This document shows, piece after piece, positions 1 to 7,077 of a stretch of 45,789 nt of DNA (the stretch's first letter is position 1; every line of letters begins with the position of its first letter). The notes below the pieces were generated by a model. It did not search any database. It saw nothing but the letters and a program-made list of their open reading frames with translations, and had not been told where the DNA came from. The stretch lies in contig CAJFVW010000037.1 in assembly GCA_904420575.1 (NCBI GenBank), positions 1 to 45,789 on the forward strand. Direction: 5' to 3'. The DNA comes from an uncultured Gordonibacter sp. Its GTDB lineage: Bacteria; Actinomycetota; Coriobacteriia; Coriobacteriales; Eggerthellaceae. The translations under genes were made by a program, and so were the position numbers.

Positions 1-1002
1 CAGCTCGCGCGCCCAGCTGATCTCGTCGCGCTCGCCCTCGTACTCGGCGAAGCCCACGGTGAACGTCTTGATGTCCGGGTTCTCCTTGGCCAGGCACGCG
101 GCCATGTAGCTGGAATCGATGCCGCTCGACAGGAACGAGCCCACCTCCACGTCGGCCACGTTGTGGTAGCGCACGCTCTCGCGCATGGCCGCATCGATGG
201 CCTCCACGGTGTCCTCGCGGCTGCGGTCCTCGTCGAAGTCGTACGTGGGCCGCCAGTAGCGGCGCGTGGTCATGGTGCCGTCGGCGCGCACGGTCAGGCA
301 GTGGGCGGGCTCCAGCTTGAAGATGCCCTTGAAGAACGTCTCGGGCAGCGCCGAGAACTGGAAGCACAGGTACTGCTCGAGCGCCTCCTCGTTGAGCGCC
401 CGCTCGTAGGCGGGGTGCTCGAGGATGCACTTGATCTCGGACGCGAAGACGAACTGCGGGCCGCGCGGGCCGTCGGCCAGCGTGTAGTAGAACGGCTTGA
501 TGCCGAAGAAGTCGCGCGCGCAGAAGAGCTCGCGGGTTGCGCGGTTCCAGATGGCGAACGCGAACATGCCGCGCAGGCGGTCGAGCACGGCCTCGCCCCA
601 GGCGAGGTAGCCCGTGAGCAGCACCTCCGTGTCCGAATGGGTCTGGAACGCCCAGCCCTCGGCCTCCAGGTCGGCGCGCAGGTCCTGGTAGTTGTAGATC
701 TCGCCGTTGAACACGATGGCGAAGTCGCCCTTCGCGGCCGCGGCTTCCGCGCCGGCCACGGAGGTGCCGCCGCCCAAGGCGGGCGAGGTGACGCGCGCTT
801 CGTGCTCGCCAGTCGCGCGCACCATGGGCTGGTTGCCGCCCTCGAGGTCGATGAGCGACAAGCGGCGGTGCCCGAGCGCGATGCCGTCGTCGAGGTACTG
901 CCCCTCGCCGTCGGGCCCGCGGTGCGCCATGACGTCGCACATGGCCTTCAACGTGGGCAAATCGGCCTCGACGGCCCCGGTGAACCCGCAGATTCCGCAC
1001 AT
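1..1002 (-). CDS. asnB: Asparagine synthase (glutamine-hydrolysing), 5' part
   Basis: Class II glutamine amidotransferase plus asparagine synthetase; makes asparagine from aspartate, glutamine and ATP in the cytoplasm. The protein begins MCGICG, so the catalytic Cys2 is exposed once Met1 is removed. Family motifs follow: AHRGPDGEG, GHRRLSLID, NGEIYNY, and the PP-loop ATP site SSGIDSS near residue 300. Reading runs off the left edge after 334 codons, so roughly the last third or more of the synthetase domain is outside the window. AGGAG lies 8-10 nt before the ATG. The gene is divergent from the symporter at 1320. About 20 extra Ala/Gly-rich residues sit between the RLSLID segment and the NGEIYNY motif. 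Family assignment is secure; the exact AsnB subtype is not. Confidence 0.95.
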   Translation of the reverse strand, partial: MCGICGFTGAVEADLPTLKAMCDVMAHRGPDGEGQYLDDGIALGHRRLSLIDLEGGNQPMVRATGEHEARVTSPALGGGTSVAGAEAAAAKGDFAIVFNGEIYNYQDLRADLEAEGWAFQTHSDTEVLLTGYLAWGEAVLDRLRGMFAFAIWNRATRELFCARDFFGIKPFYYTLADGPRGPQFVFASEIKCILEHPAYERALNEEALEQYLCFQFSALPETFFKGIFKLEPAHCLTVRADGTMTTRRYWRPTYDFDEDRSREDTVEAIDAAMRESVRYHNVADVEVGSFLSSGIDSSYMAACLAKENPDIKTFTVGFAEYEGERDEISWAREL

Positions 1003-1035
1003 AATGAGACTCTCCTTCTCGTTTCGTATGCGCCT

Positions 1036-1064
1036 ATGATAGCCCAGCGCGGCGAAACCCCCAA
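1036..1064 (-). promoter_or_regulatory. Candidate promoter of asnB
   Basis: On the minus strand TTGGGG (1064-1059) and TATCAT (1041-1036) are separated by 17 nt, a sigma-70-type layout about 34 nt before the asnB start. This is pattern matching only. Confidence 0.45.
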
Positions 1065-1172
1065 GCGCCGGCCCGCCATCTCGCCAAAACCGCAGATTCC
1101 GACCGATTGTCCTGCGCGTGCGGCACGCTGCACTTTCTGCCAAAACGTACCCACAACCGGCGGCTTTGTCGG

Positions 1173-1319
1173 TATAATGATGCATCCGGGTCGCGAAAGA
1201 GCCTCGTTTGGCATGAGCGCGCGGCTCGTCGGTCTGCTGCTGTGGCGACCGAGCCGTGCGGCGTCAAGGCCCGCATGCGTCGATCCGAGGGGCACGAACC
1301 GTTTACCGGAGGTTTTCTG
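1173..1319 (+). promoter_or_regulatory. Candidate -10 box and leader of the symporter gene
   Basis: TATAAT lies at 1173-1178 with no convincing -35 hexamer 17 nt upstream. The following ~135-nt leader contains a 7-bp stem, CGGCTCG (1222-1228) with CGAGCCG (1250-1256), and ends in GGAGG at 1308-1312, 7 nt before the ATG. No known riboswitch consensus was recognised. The rest of the 317-nt gap between the divergent genes holds only the asnB promoter. Confidence 0.4.
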
Positions 1320-2702
1320 ATGGCATCAACCAACAAGCCCGCCCGCTCTGCCTGGTCGGGCAAGTGGGCGTTCATACTGGCCGCGGCGGCGTCCGCCGTG
1401 GGCCTGGGGAACATGTGGCGCTTCCCGTATCTGGCCGCCAAATACGGCGGCGGCACCTTCCTCATCACCTACTTGCTCCTGGTGTTCACGTTCGGCGTGT
1501 CGCTGCTGCTGTTGGAGACGGCCTTCGGACGCCTGACGGGACAGTCGGCCATCGGGGCGTTCAAGCAGTTCGGAAAGAAGTACGCGTTCATCGGCGTGCT
1601 GGCCTCGGCGGTGCCGTTCATCATCACGCCGTACTACTGCATCATCGGAGGCTGGGTGACCAAGTACACGGCCGCCTATCTGGTCGAAGGGCCTGCGGCT
1701 TTGGCCGACGGCGGCAACTTCTTCACCGGCTTCATCACGAGCGACGTGGAGAGCTTCCTGTGGATGCTGGTGTTCATGGCCATCGTGTTCGCCGTGGTGT
1801 CGCTGGGGGTGAAGGGCGGCATCGAGAAGGCGAACCTGTTCATGATGCCGGCGCTCATCGTCATGGCCGTGGGCATAGCCGTCTACACGCTCACGATGCC
1901 GGGCGCGCTCGACGGCGCGCTGTATTACCTGGTGCCCGACTTCAGCAAGTTCTCGCCGGAGCTCGTCATCGGCGCGCTCGGGCAGATGTTCTACAGCCTG
2001 TCGCTGGCCATGGGCATCATGATCACGTACGGCTCGTATCTCGACCGCAAGTCGAGCCTCACGCAGAGCGTCGTGCGCATCGGCGGCTTCGACGTGGGCG
2101 TGTCGTTTCTCGCCGGCCTCATGATCGTGCCGGCTGCGTTCGTGGCCATGGGGTCCGGCGAAGCCGTGGCCGCCAATTCCGGCCCTTCGCTCATGTTCGT
2201 GACGTTGCCAGCCGTCTTCGCCGACATGGGCGGTGCGGCCACCGTGATAGGCTTCTTGTTCTTCCTGCTGGTGCTTTTCGCCGCGCTGACGAGCGCCATC
2301 TCGCTCACCGAGACGTGCGTGTCCATCGTACAGGACGGCGCCGGCTGGTCGCGCAAGAAGTCGCTGCTCGTGATCGTCGCCGTGGTCGTGGTGTCGGGCG
2401 TGTTCGTGAACCTCGGCTACAACGGCCTTTCGTTCATCGAGCCGCTGGGTGCGGGTTCGAGCCTGCTCGACTTCTTCGACTTCCTGTCGAACTCGGTCAT
2501 CATGCCCATCGTGGCGCTGCTCACCTGCGTGTTCGTAGGATGGGTGGTCAAGCCGACACTCATCGTCAAGGAAGTGGAGCTTTCAGGCCCGTTCCGCATG
2601 AAGAGGCCCTGGACCGTCATGATCAAGTACGTGGCCCCTGTGCTCGTCGTGGTCATCCTGGTGGCCTACGTGGCCCAGACCTTCGGGATCATCAGCTTCT
2701 AG
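1320..2702 (+). CDS. Sodium:neurotransmitter symporter (NSS/SNF) family transporter
   Basis: A 460-residue inner-membrane transporter of the LeuT fold that imports an amino acid or related amine with Na+. The first membrane segment carries the family signature SAVGLGNMWRFPY followed by GGG, which forms part of the substrate and Na+ sites. About eleven to twelve hydrophobic segments follow, as in bacterial members such as TnaT or Tyt1. The ATG at 1320 is chosen because GGAGG sits 7 nt upstream and the signature then falls at the expected distance from the N-terminus. Substrate cannot be told from sequence. The gene appears monocistronic and is followed by a GC-rich palindrome. Confidence 0.93.
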   Translation: MASTNKPARSAWSGKWAFILAAAASAVGLGNMWRFPYLAAKYGGGTFLITYLLLVFTFGVSLLLLETAFGRLTGQSAIGAFKQFGKKYAFIGVLASAVPFIITPYYCIIGGWVTKYTAAYLVEGPAALADGGNFFTGFITSDVESFLWMLVFMAIVFAVVSLGVKGGIEKANLFMMPALIVMAVGIAVYTLTMPGALDGALYYLVPDFSKFSPELVIGALGQMFYSLSLAMGIMITYGSYLDRKSSLTQSVVRIGGFDVGVSFLAGLMIVPAAFVAMGSGEAVAANSGPSLMFVTLPAVFADMGGAATVIGFLFFLLVLFAALTSAISLTETCVSIVQDGAGWSRKKSLLVIVAVVVVSGVFVNLGYNGLSFIEPLGAGSSLLDFFDFLSNSVIMPIVALLTCVFVGWVVKPTLIVKEVELSGPFRMKRPWTVMIKYVAPVLVVVILVAYVAQTFGIISF

Positions 2703-2714
2703 GGATTGCGGGAG

Positions 2715-2736
2715 GCCGCGGCCCGCGGGCCGCGGC
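2715..2736. terminator. GC-rich palindrome after the symporter gene
   Basis: A perfect 22-bp palindrome (GCCGCGGCCCG and its complement) begins 12 nt after the symporter stop codon. It could act as a transcript-end hairpin but has no T-run, so it is a weak candidate for an intrinsic terminator. Confidence 0.4.
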
Positions 2737-2910
2737 GCCCTTTGGGCACGTCCTGCCTCGTTTCGTCCGCATTACGGCGCGCGCACGCCCGCCAAACGCT
2801 TGCGCGCCGCTCCGGCTTCCTTCCGGGAGGGGCGGTACCATCGTCTTCGCGCATGGCGCGCGCTGCCCTTTTCGGCAGACGATCACCGACCCCGACGAAA
2901 AGAGGACCCC

Positions 2911-3222
2911 ATGATGGAAGATACGATCGACGAGTTGAAGGGCCAGCCCAAAGGCGAGAATTACGGCAAAGGCGAGAACTACGGGCAGGGCAAGGAAGGC
3001 TACGGCGAAGGCGAGCACTACGGCAAGGGAGAGAAGCACGCCGAGGGCAAAGGCGAAGGCTACGGCCAGGGCGAGCACTACGGCGAAGGCAAAGAGGGCT
3101 ACGGCCAGGGCGAGAAGTACGATTCCGGCGAGAAGTACGGCCAGGGCGAGAAGTACGGCGAAGGGGAGAAGTACGGCTCGGGCGAGAAGTACGGCCAGGG
3201 CGAGGCCGGAAGCCGGCAGTAA
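2911..3222 (+). CDS. Hexapeptide-repeat protein rich in Gly, Glu, Lys and Tyr
   Basis: A 103-residue protein of unrecognised family. A short leader (MMEDTIDELKGQP) is followed by about thirteen copies of a hexapeptide close to x-G-E-x-Y-G, for example QGEKYG, EGEKYG, KGENYG and QGEHYG, with a few seven- or eight-residue variants. There is no signal peptide, no membrane segment, no cysteine, and almost no hydrophobic residue after position 10, so it should be soluble and disordered. The DNA is an 18-bp tandem repeat. AAGAGG precedes the ATG; Met4 of the DNA (2914) is an alternative start. The stop lies 9 nt before the U32-like gene at 3232, so the three genes look like one operon. It could be a substrate or precursor for those proteins, a hydrophilin-like stress protein, or a scaffold; none is shown. 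Confidence 0.75.
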   Translation: MMEDTIDELKGQPKGENYGKGENYGQGKEGYGEGEHYGKGEKHAEGKGEGYGQGEHYGEGKEGYGQGEKYDSGEKYGQGEKYGEGEKYGSGEKYGQGEAGSRQ

Positions 3223-3231
3223 GCCTTCCGC

Positions 3232-4260
3232 ATGCAGTCGATACCCACGTGCAGCGTAGCCGACGTGGCGGCCGCGGCCCGCGCCCAAGGCTTGTCGCTC
3301 GAGGAAACCGTCGAGCGGGCCATGGACCTTGCGGGCCGCACGGCCGCCGAGCGCCTCTACGTCGGCTCCAACTTCTGCAGCCAATACTTCCTGCGCCAGC
3401 CGATGTCGCTGTGGAGCGAGGCGTTCGCCCTCTGCCGCCAGCGCGGCATGGCGGCCACGCTCGTGGTGCCCGTCGTGTCGCAGCGGGACCTGGCTTCCGC
3501 CTGCAGCCTGGTCGAGGAACTGCTCAACTCCCACGGCGATATGATCGACGAGGTCACGGTGAACGACATCGGCATGTTCGCGCACTGCCGCGAACAGTGC
3601 GGCCGCCCGCTCAACCTGGGCCGCCTCTTCTTCAAGGAGCCGCGCGACCCGCGCTATGCCGACCTGTTCGAGCGTCGGCACGCGGTCGGGCTTCCGGCGG
3701 TGCTGACCGACCTGTTTTCCGGAGGGGGCGTGTCCGGCATCGAGCTGGACCCGACGCATGCGGCGTTGGACCTCTCGGAGATCCGCGGGCTTATGCCGCA
3801 CGTGAACGTGGGCGTCCATATGCCGTACTGCTACCTGTCCACGGGAACCATCTGCGAGTTCGCGAGCATCCACCGCCCCGTGCGAGAGAAGTTCCGCCCG
3901 AACCTGCCCTGCGCGCTGGAATGCGCGCGCTGCTCGATTGGCTACGAGCTGCCCTATGGCACGCGCCTGCTCAAATGGGGACGTGCCGTCTACTTCCCCA
4001 ACCATGGCTGCAGCGTGTGCGAAGGGGAGGCCTTCCGCATGATCGTCACGCCCTTCGACGTCCTGGTGCCGCGCCGCGACAGCCGGACGCTTGGCGGCCC
4101 CACCGCCGTCTTCCGGCAGCAGGGGCACGTCGTGCCGGACGGCGCAACGTGCGAGCGGCTTCCCGTTGCGGCTGGCATGCGGGGCGCGGCGGGCGTGCAG
4201 AGCGGAAAGGCCCTGATCGGCGCGGGCGCCGGCGCGCCCGGAACGGAGGCGTGCCTGTGA
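3232..4260 (+). CDS. U32-family (peptidase U32-like) Fe-S protein, first of a pair
   Basis: A 342-residue protein resembling the TIM-barrel part of U32 proteins: alternating strand/helix blocks, VTVNDIG near residue 108, and LNLGRLFFKEPRDPRY at about 127. A cysteine-rich C-terminal half has C200, C208, C227, C231, C234, C260 and C263, suitable for an iron-sulfur cluster. Characterised U32 relatives are not proteases: UbiU/UbiV and RlhA/TrhP carry 4Fe-4S clusters and take part in oxygen-independent hydroxylation of quinone rings or RNA. Substrate here is unknown. The last ~60 residues are low-complexity Gly/Ala-rich. The gene starts 9 nt after the repeat protein and overlaps the next gene by four bases (GTGA), implying translational coupling and probably a heteromeric complex. 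Confidence 0.7.
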   Translation: MQSIPTCSVADVAAAARAQGLSLEETVERAMDLAGRTAAERLYVGSNFCSQYFLRQPMSLWSEAFALCRQRGMAATLVVPVVSQRDLASACSLVEELLNSHGDMIDEVTVNDIGMFAHCREQCGRPLNLGRLFFKEPRDPRYADLFERRHAVGLPAVLTDLFSGGGVSGIELDPTHAALDLSEIRGLMPHVNVGVHMPYCYLSTGTICEFASIHRPVREKFRPNLPCALECARCSIGYELPYGTRLLKWGRAVYFPNHGCSVCEGEAFRMIVTPFDVLVPRRDSRTLGGPTAVFRQQGHVVPDGATCERLPVAAGMRGAAGVQSGKALIGAGAGAPGTEACL

Positions 4261-5210
4261 ACACGCTTGTTCCCGTGAACGACCGCGCCTGCCTGGAGCG
4301 TTATGCGCAGGCAGGAGGCGACGAGTTCTATGTCGGCTTCCACGACGAGGCCTGGCACGAGCGCTTCGGGCGCATGGCCGACCTCAACCGCATGACCGGC
4401 TTTCTGGACCAGGCGAACCCGTACTCGTTCGAAGAGGTGCTCGCCATCGCCGACGAGGTGTGCGCGCTCGGCAAGAAGCTGTACGTGACGTTCAACGCCA
4501 ATGCGTACTCGAAGGCGCAGCTCGACTTCCTGTTTGGCTACTTCGAGCGTCTGAGGGAAGAAGGCGCGGCCGGCGTCATCGTGTCGGTTCCCGAGGCGGT
4601 GGAGCCGGCGGCCGACTGCGGGCTTGAGGTGGTGGCGTCCACCATGTGCGGCGTCTACAACGAACAGATCGCGCGGGCGCTGCAAGGCTTGGGCTGCACG
4701 CGCGTCATCATCCCGCGCGACGTGGGGCTCGCAGAGATCGAGGCCATCATGCGGGCCGTCCCCACGCTCGAGTACGAGGCGTTCCTCATGCGCAACGGCT
4801 GCATCTTCTCCGACTGCTACTGCCTGGGGCGGCATTTCCAAGGGCGCAACGCGCTCTGCTTCGACGTGCGAGACGTCAAGCGGGAGTTCTTCGTGGACGA
4901 CGTGCCGGGGCTCGAGCGCGCCGTGCGCGAGAACGACCAGGACTACGGGCGCCTCCATCGCACGGCGTGCGGCCTGTGCGCCATCTGGCGGCTGGAACGG
5001 GCGGGCGTGTCGGCGGCGAAGATCGTGGGGCGCTCAGACGATTCGGCCTGCATCCTGCGCGACATCGAGACGGTACGCCGCAACGTGGCGATCGCACGGG
5101 GCTGCGCCGACGAGCAGGAGTTCCTGGCGCGCATGGACGTGCCGCCCGAACGGGCCGCCGCCTGTGCCGATGGCCTGAGCTGCTACTACCCCGAAGTGCG
5201 CTTTTCCTGA
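4257..5210 (+). CDS. U32-family (peptidase U32-like) Fe-S protein, second of a pair
   Basis: A 317-residue U32 protein. Family landmarks are GGDEFYVGF near residue 20, LYVTFNANAY near 75, and a signature-like segment at 174-190 (EAFLMRNGC-x4-C-x-C) followed by C201, C238 and C241. This corresponds to the cysteine set that holds a 4Fe-4S cluster in YegQ/UbiU-type members. Start is GTG at 4257, overlapping the upstream stop as GTGA, with GGAGG 8 nt before it. The pairing of two different U32-like proteins resembles UbiU-UbiV, which work as a heterodimer. Here the partner is a Tyr-rich repeat protein rather than quinone genes. Family call is good; reaction is not known. Confidence 0.82.
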   Translation: MNTLVPVNDRACLERYAQAGGDEFYVGFHDEAWHERFGRMADLNRMTGFLDQANPYSFEEVLAIADEVCALGKKLYVTFNANAYSKAQLDFLFGYFERLREEGAAGVIVSVPEAVEPAADCGLEVVASTMCGVYNEQIARALQGLGCTRVIIPRDVGLAEIEAIMRAVPTLEYEAFLMRNGCIFSDCYCLGRHFQGRNALCFDVRDVKREFFVDDVPGLERAVRENDQDYGRLHRTACGLCAIWRLERAGVSAAKIVGRSDDSACILRDIETVRRNVAIARGCADEQEFLARMDVPPERAAACADGLSCYYPEVRFS

Positions 5211-5238
5211 GAGCGGGCGAGGGAGGGGCACCTTCTGC

Positions 5239-5244
5239 TATCAT
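5239..5244 (+). promoter_or_regulatory. Candidate -10 box of ychF
   Basis: TATCAT 39 nt before the ychF start. No clear -35 element. Similar TATNAT boxes precede many genes in this window. Confidence 0.35.
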
Positions 5245-5282
5245 GGGACGGCACGCATACATTCACGTACGAAGGAAGTCCC

Positions 5283-6347
5283 ATGTCGTTGTCCATCGGT
5301 ATCGTCGGGTTGCCCAACGTCGGCAAGTCCACGCTGTTCACGGCCCTCACGAACAAGGGCGGCCTCGCGGCCAACTACCCGTTCGCCACCATCGAGCCCA
5401 ACGTGGGCGTGGTCCCCGTGCCCGACGCGCGGCTGGACGCCCTGGCCGCCATCGACGACCCGGCGCGCATCGTGCCGGCAACGGTGGAGTTCGTCGACAT
5501 CGCCGGCCTGGTCGCCGGCGCCAGCCAGGGCGAGGGCCTGGGCAACCAGTTCCTCGCGAACATCCGCGAGACGGACGCCATCTGCGAGGTGGTGCGCTTC
5601 TTCGGGGATCCGGACGTGGTGCACGTGTCCGGCCGCGTGGACCCGCTCTCCGACGTGGAGACCATCAAGACCGAGCTCATTTTGGCCGACCTGGCCACGT
5701 TGGAAAAGGCCATCCCGCGCCTGGAGAAGGAAGCCAAGCGCGACAAGGCGGGCGCCAAGAAGCTGGAAGTGGCGAGGAAGGTGTTCGAGGGCCTGAACGA
5801 AGGACATCGCACGCGCACCCTTGGCCTGGACGCCGAAGAGCAGGAGGCCCTCTACGATTTGCACCTGCTCACGATGAAGCCCATGCTCTACATCGCCAAC
5901 GTGGACGAGGACCACTTGGACGCCGACCTACCCGAGATCGACGGCTGCGCGCCGGTGCCCATCTCCGCGAAGGTGGAGGCCGACCTGGCCGAGCTCGACC
6001 CGGCCGAGGCGAAGGAGTACCTGGAAGCCATGGGCCTCGAGGAAAGCGGCCTCGCCCGCCTGGTGCGCGAGGCGTACAGGCTGCTCGGCCTGCAAAGCTA
6101 CTTCACGAGCGGCGAGACCGAGACGCGTGCCTGGACCATCCCCATCGGGGCGAAGGCCCCCCAGGCCGCCGGCGTCATCCACACCGACTTCGAGCGTGGG
6201 TTCATCAAGGCCGAGACGGCCTCGTTCGAAGACTACGTGGGGCTGGGCGGCGAGAAAGGCTGCCGCGACGCCGGGCGCCTGCGCCAAGAAGGCAAGGAAT
6301 ACGTCGTGCAGGACGGCGACGTCATGCACTTCAAGTTCAACGTGTAG
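5283..6347 (+). CDS. ychF: Redox-regulated/ribosome-associated ATPase YchF (Obg family)
   Basis: A 354-residue OBG-family P-loop protein, the usual YchF length. Walker A is GLPNVGKST (residues 9-17); the G3 region is DIAGLVAGAS with the hydrophobic residue typical of this clade. A coiled-coil insertion spans about 130-190. The C-terminal TGS domain ends RQEGKEYVVQDGDVMHFKF, matching the family. Known members bind ATP in preference to GTP, associate with ribosomes and modulate stress responses; the NKxD motif is replaced in the family and here reads NVDE. AAGGAA precedes the ATG. The gene stands alone and ends inside a strong hairpin. Confidence 0.97.
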   Translation: MSLSIGIVGLPNVGKSTLFTALTNKGGLAANYPFATIEPNVGVVPVPDARLDALAAIDDPARIVPATVEFVDIAGLVAGASQGEGLGNQFLANIRETDAICEVVRFFGDPDVVHVSGRVDPLSDVETIKTELILADLATLEKAIPRLEKEAKRDKAGAKKLEVARKVFEGLNEGHRTRTLGLDAEEQEALYDLHLLTMKPMLYIANVDEDHLDADLPEIDGCAPVPISAKVEADLAELDPAEAKEYLEAMGLEESGLARLVREAYRLLGLQSYFTSGETETRAWTIPIGAKAPQAAGVIHTDFERGFIKAETASFEDYVGLGGEKGCRDAGRLRQEGKEYVVQDGDVMHFKFNV

Positions 6348-6382
6348 GGAGGTGCGGCCCGAAGGCCGCCCCTCCCTACACG
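6341..6382. terminator. Long hairpin overlapping the ychF stop codon
   Basis: A 42-nt inverted repeat with 19-bp arms and one mismatch around a CGAA loop; the left arm includes the ychF stop codon. No T-run follows, but the stem lies between convergent genes and could stop transcription from both sides. Confidence 0.55.
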
Positions 6383-6441
6383 TCGCCTGGCGGACCGAAG
6401 GCCGCTGGGCCGCCGGCAAGGGCGCCGCGTTCCTCGCAGGG

Positions 6442-6657
6442 TCACTCGTGCGAGCCGTTCGCCCTCGTCTTTGGGTCCCGGCTCGTCCCGGCAGGGCCGG
6501 GCAAGGGCGGCCTCGCGTGGCCGCAATGAGGGCAGACGGCGTCCGACAGGTCCCGACGGCCTCCGCATGCCGGACAGGTGAGGTTCAGCGTGCGCAGGCG
6601 GTCGACCTTGCCGCACGCATTGCAGCGGGAACACACGTAACACAAGGCGATCGTCAT
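6442..6657 (-). CDS. Small zinc-ribbon-like protein
   Basis: A 71-residue protein beginning MTIALCYVC with eight cysteines arranged as CxxC units: C6, C9, C12, C15, C28, C31, C42 and C45. The pairs at 28/31 (CPAC) and 42/45 (CPHC) look like a zinc ribbon; the first group could form a second metal site. The tail is Pro/Gly/Arg-rich. AGGAAGG directly precedes the ATG. It lies 71 nt downstream of the ferredoxin gene on the same strand, so it may belong to the molybdoenzyme operon and assist maturation or electron transfer. The family is not recognised and the coding call rests on the cysteine pattern and the ribosome site. Confidence 0.55.
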   Translation of the reverse strand: MTIALCYVCSRCNACGKVDRLRTLNLTCPACGGRRDLSDAVCPHCGHARPPLPGPAGTSRDPKTRANGSHE

Positions 6658-6678
6658 CCTTCCTGCGACCGTTGCCGA

Positions 6679-6716
6679 GGGCAGGCCCATCCTGCCGAAC
6701 GGGGACGGGCCTGCCC
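6679..6716. other. Inverted repeat between ferredoxin and zinc-ribbon genes
   Basis: GGGCAGGCCC (6679-6688) and GGGCCTGCCC (6707-6716) form a 10-bp perfect stem with an 18-nt loop in the 71-nt gap. It may be a partial terminator or an mRNA-stability hairpin. Confidence 0.45.
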
Positions 6717-6728
6717 CGGAGCAGGGCC

Positions 6729-7067
6729 TTACACGAACAGCACCATCTTCTTCGAGGTCATCTTCTTGGAGAGCTCCTCGACGCTTCCGTACTGCATGCA
6801 GCCTGCCTGGCAGTGCTTCACGCAGGTAGGCAGCTTTCCTTTCTCGACGCGGTCGGCGCACAGGTCGCAAAGCGCGGTGGGCACCGGCAAGAATTCGTAC
6901 TGGAACCTGCCGTTGCCGAGATCGTGCGGCCCGATCTCGTAGGGGCTGATGCCGACCTTGCCCTTTTCCAGCACGTTCCGAGGAGCGAACCCATGCTCTT
7001 GCTGACAGGCGATCTCGCACGTGTGGCACCCGGTGCACCATTCGTAATCGATGAGAAGTCCGTTCAT
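6729..7067 (-). CDS. Two-cluster 4Fe-4S ferredoxin-like subunit of the molybdoenzyme
   Basis: A 112-residue DmsB-like protein reduced to two clusters. The N-terminal motif is C11-x2-C14-x2-C17-x3-C21 and the second set is C67-x2-C70, C82-x3-C86, with C90 nearby. It should pass electrons to or from the neighbouring molybdopterin oxidoreductase in the cytoplasm; there is no Tat signal and no membrane-anchor subunit beside it. ATG at 7067 is preferred over 7073 because AGGTG then sits at 8 nt instead of 2. It begins 10 nt after the stop of the catalytic subunit, so the two are co-transcribed. Typical DmsB proteins are nearly twice as long, with four clusters. Confidence 0.88.
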   Translation of the reverse strand: MNGLLIDYEWCTGCHTCEIACQQEHGFAPRNVLEKGKVGISPYEIGPHDLGNGRFQYEFLPVPTALCDLCADRVEKGKLPTCVKHCQAGCMQYGSVEELSKKMTSKKMVLFV

Positions 7068-7077
7068 GTCCATTCAC

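Noticed and set aside
1180-1319. Riboswitch (for example glycine or amino-acid sensing) before the symporter
   Set aside because: Only one short stem is visible and no conserved riboswitch core could be matched.
163-1320. 385-codon plus-strand frame opposite asnB
   Set aside because: Antisense shadow of asnB, whose motifs are unambiguous on the minus strand.
2692-4128. Long minus-strand open frame opposite the repeat protein and the first U32 gene
   Set aside because: It mirrors the codon pattern of the plus-strand genes, has no domain and no ribosome site.
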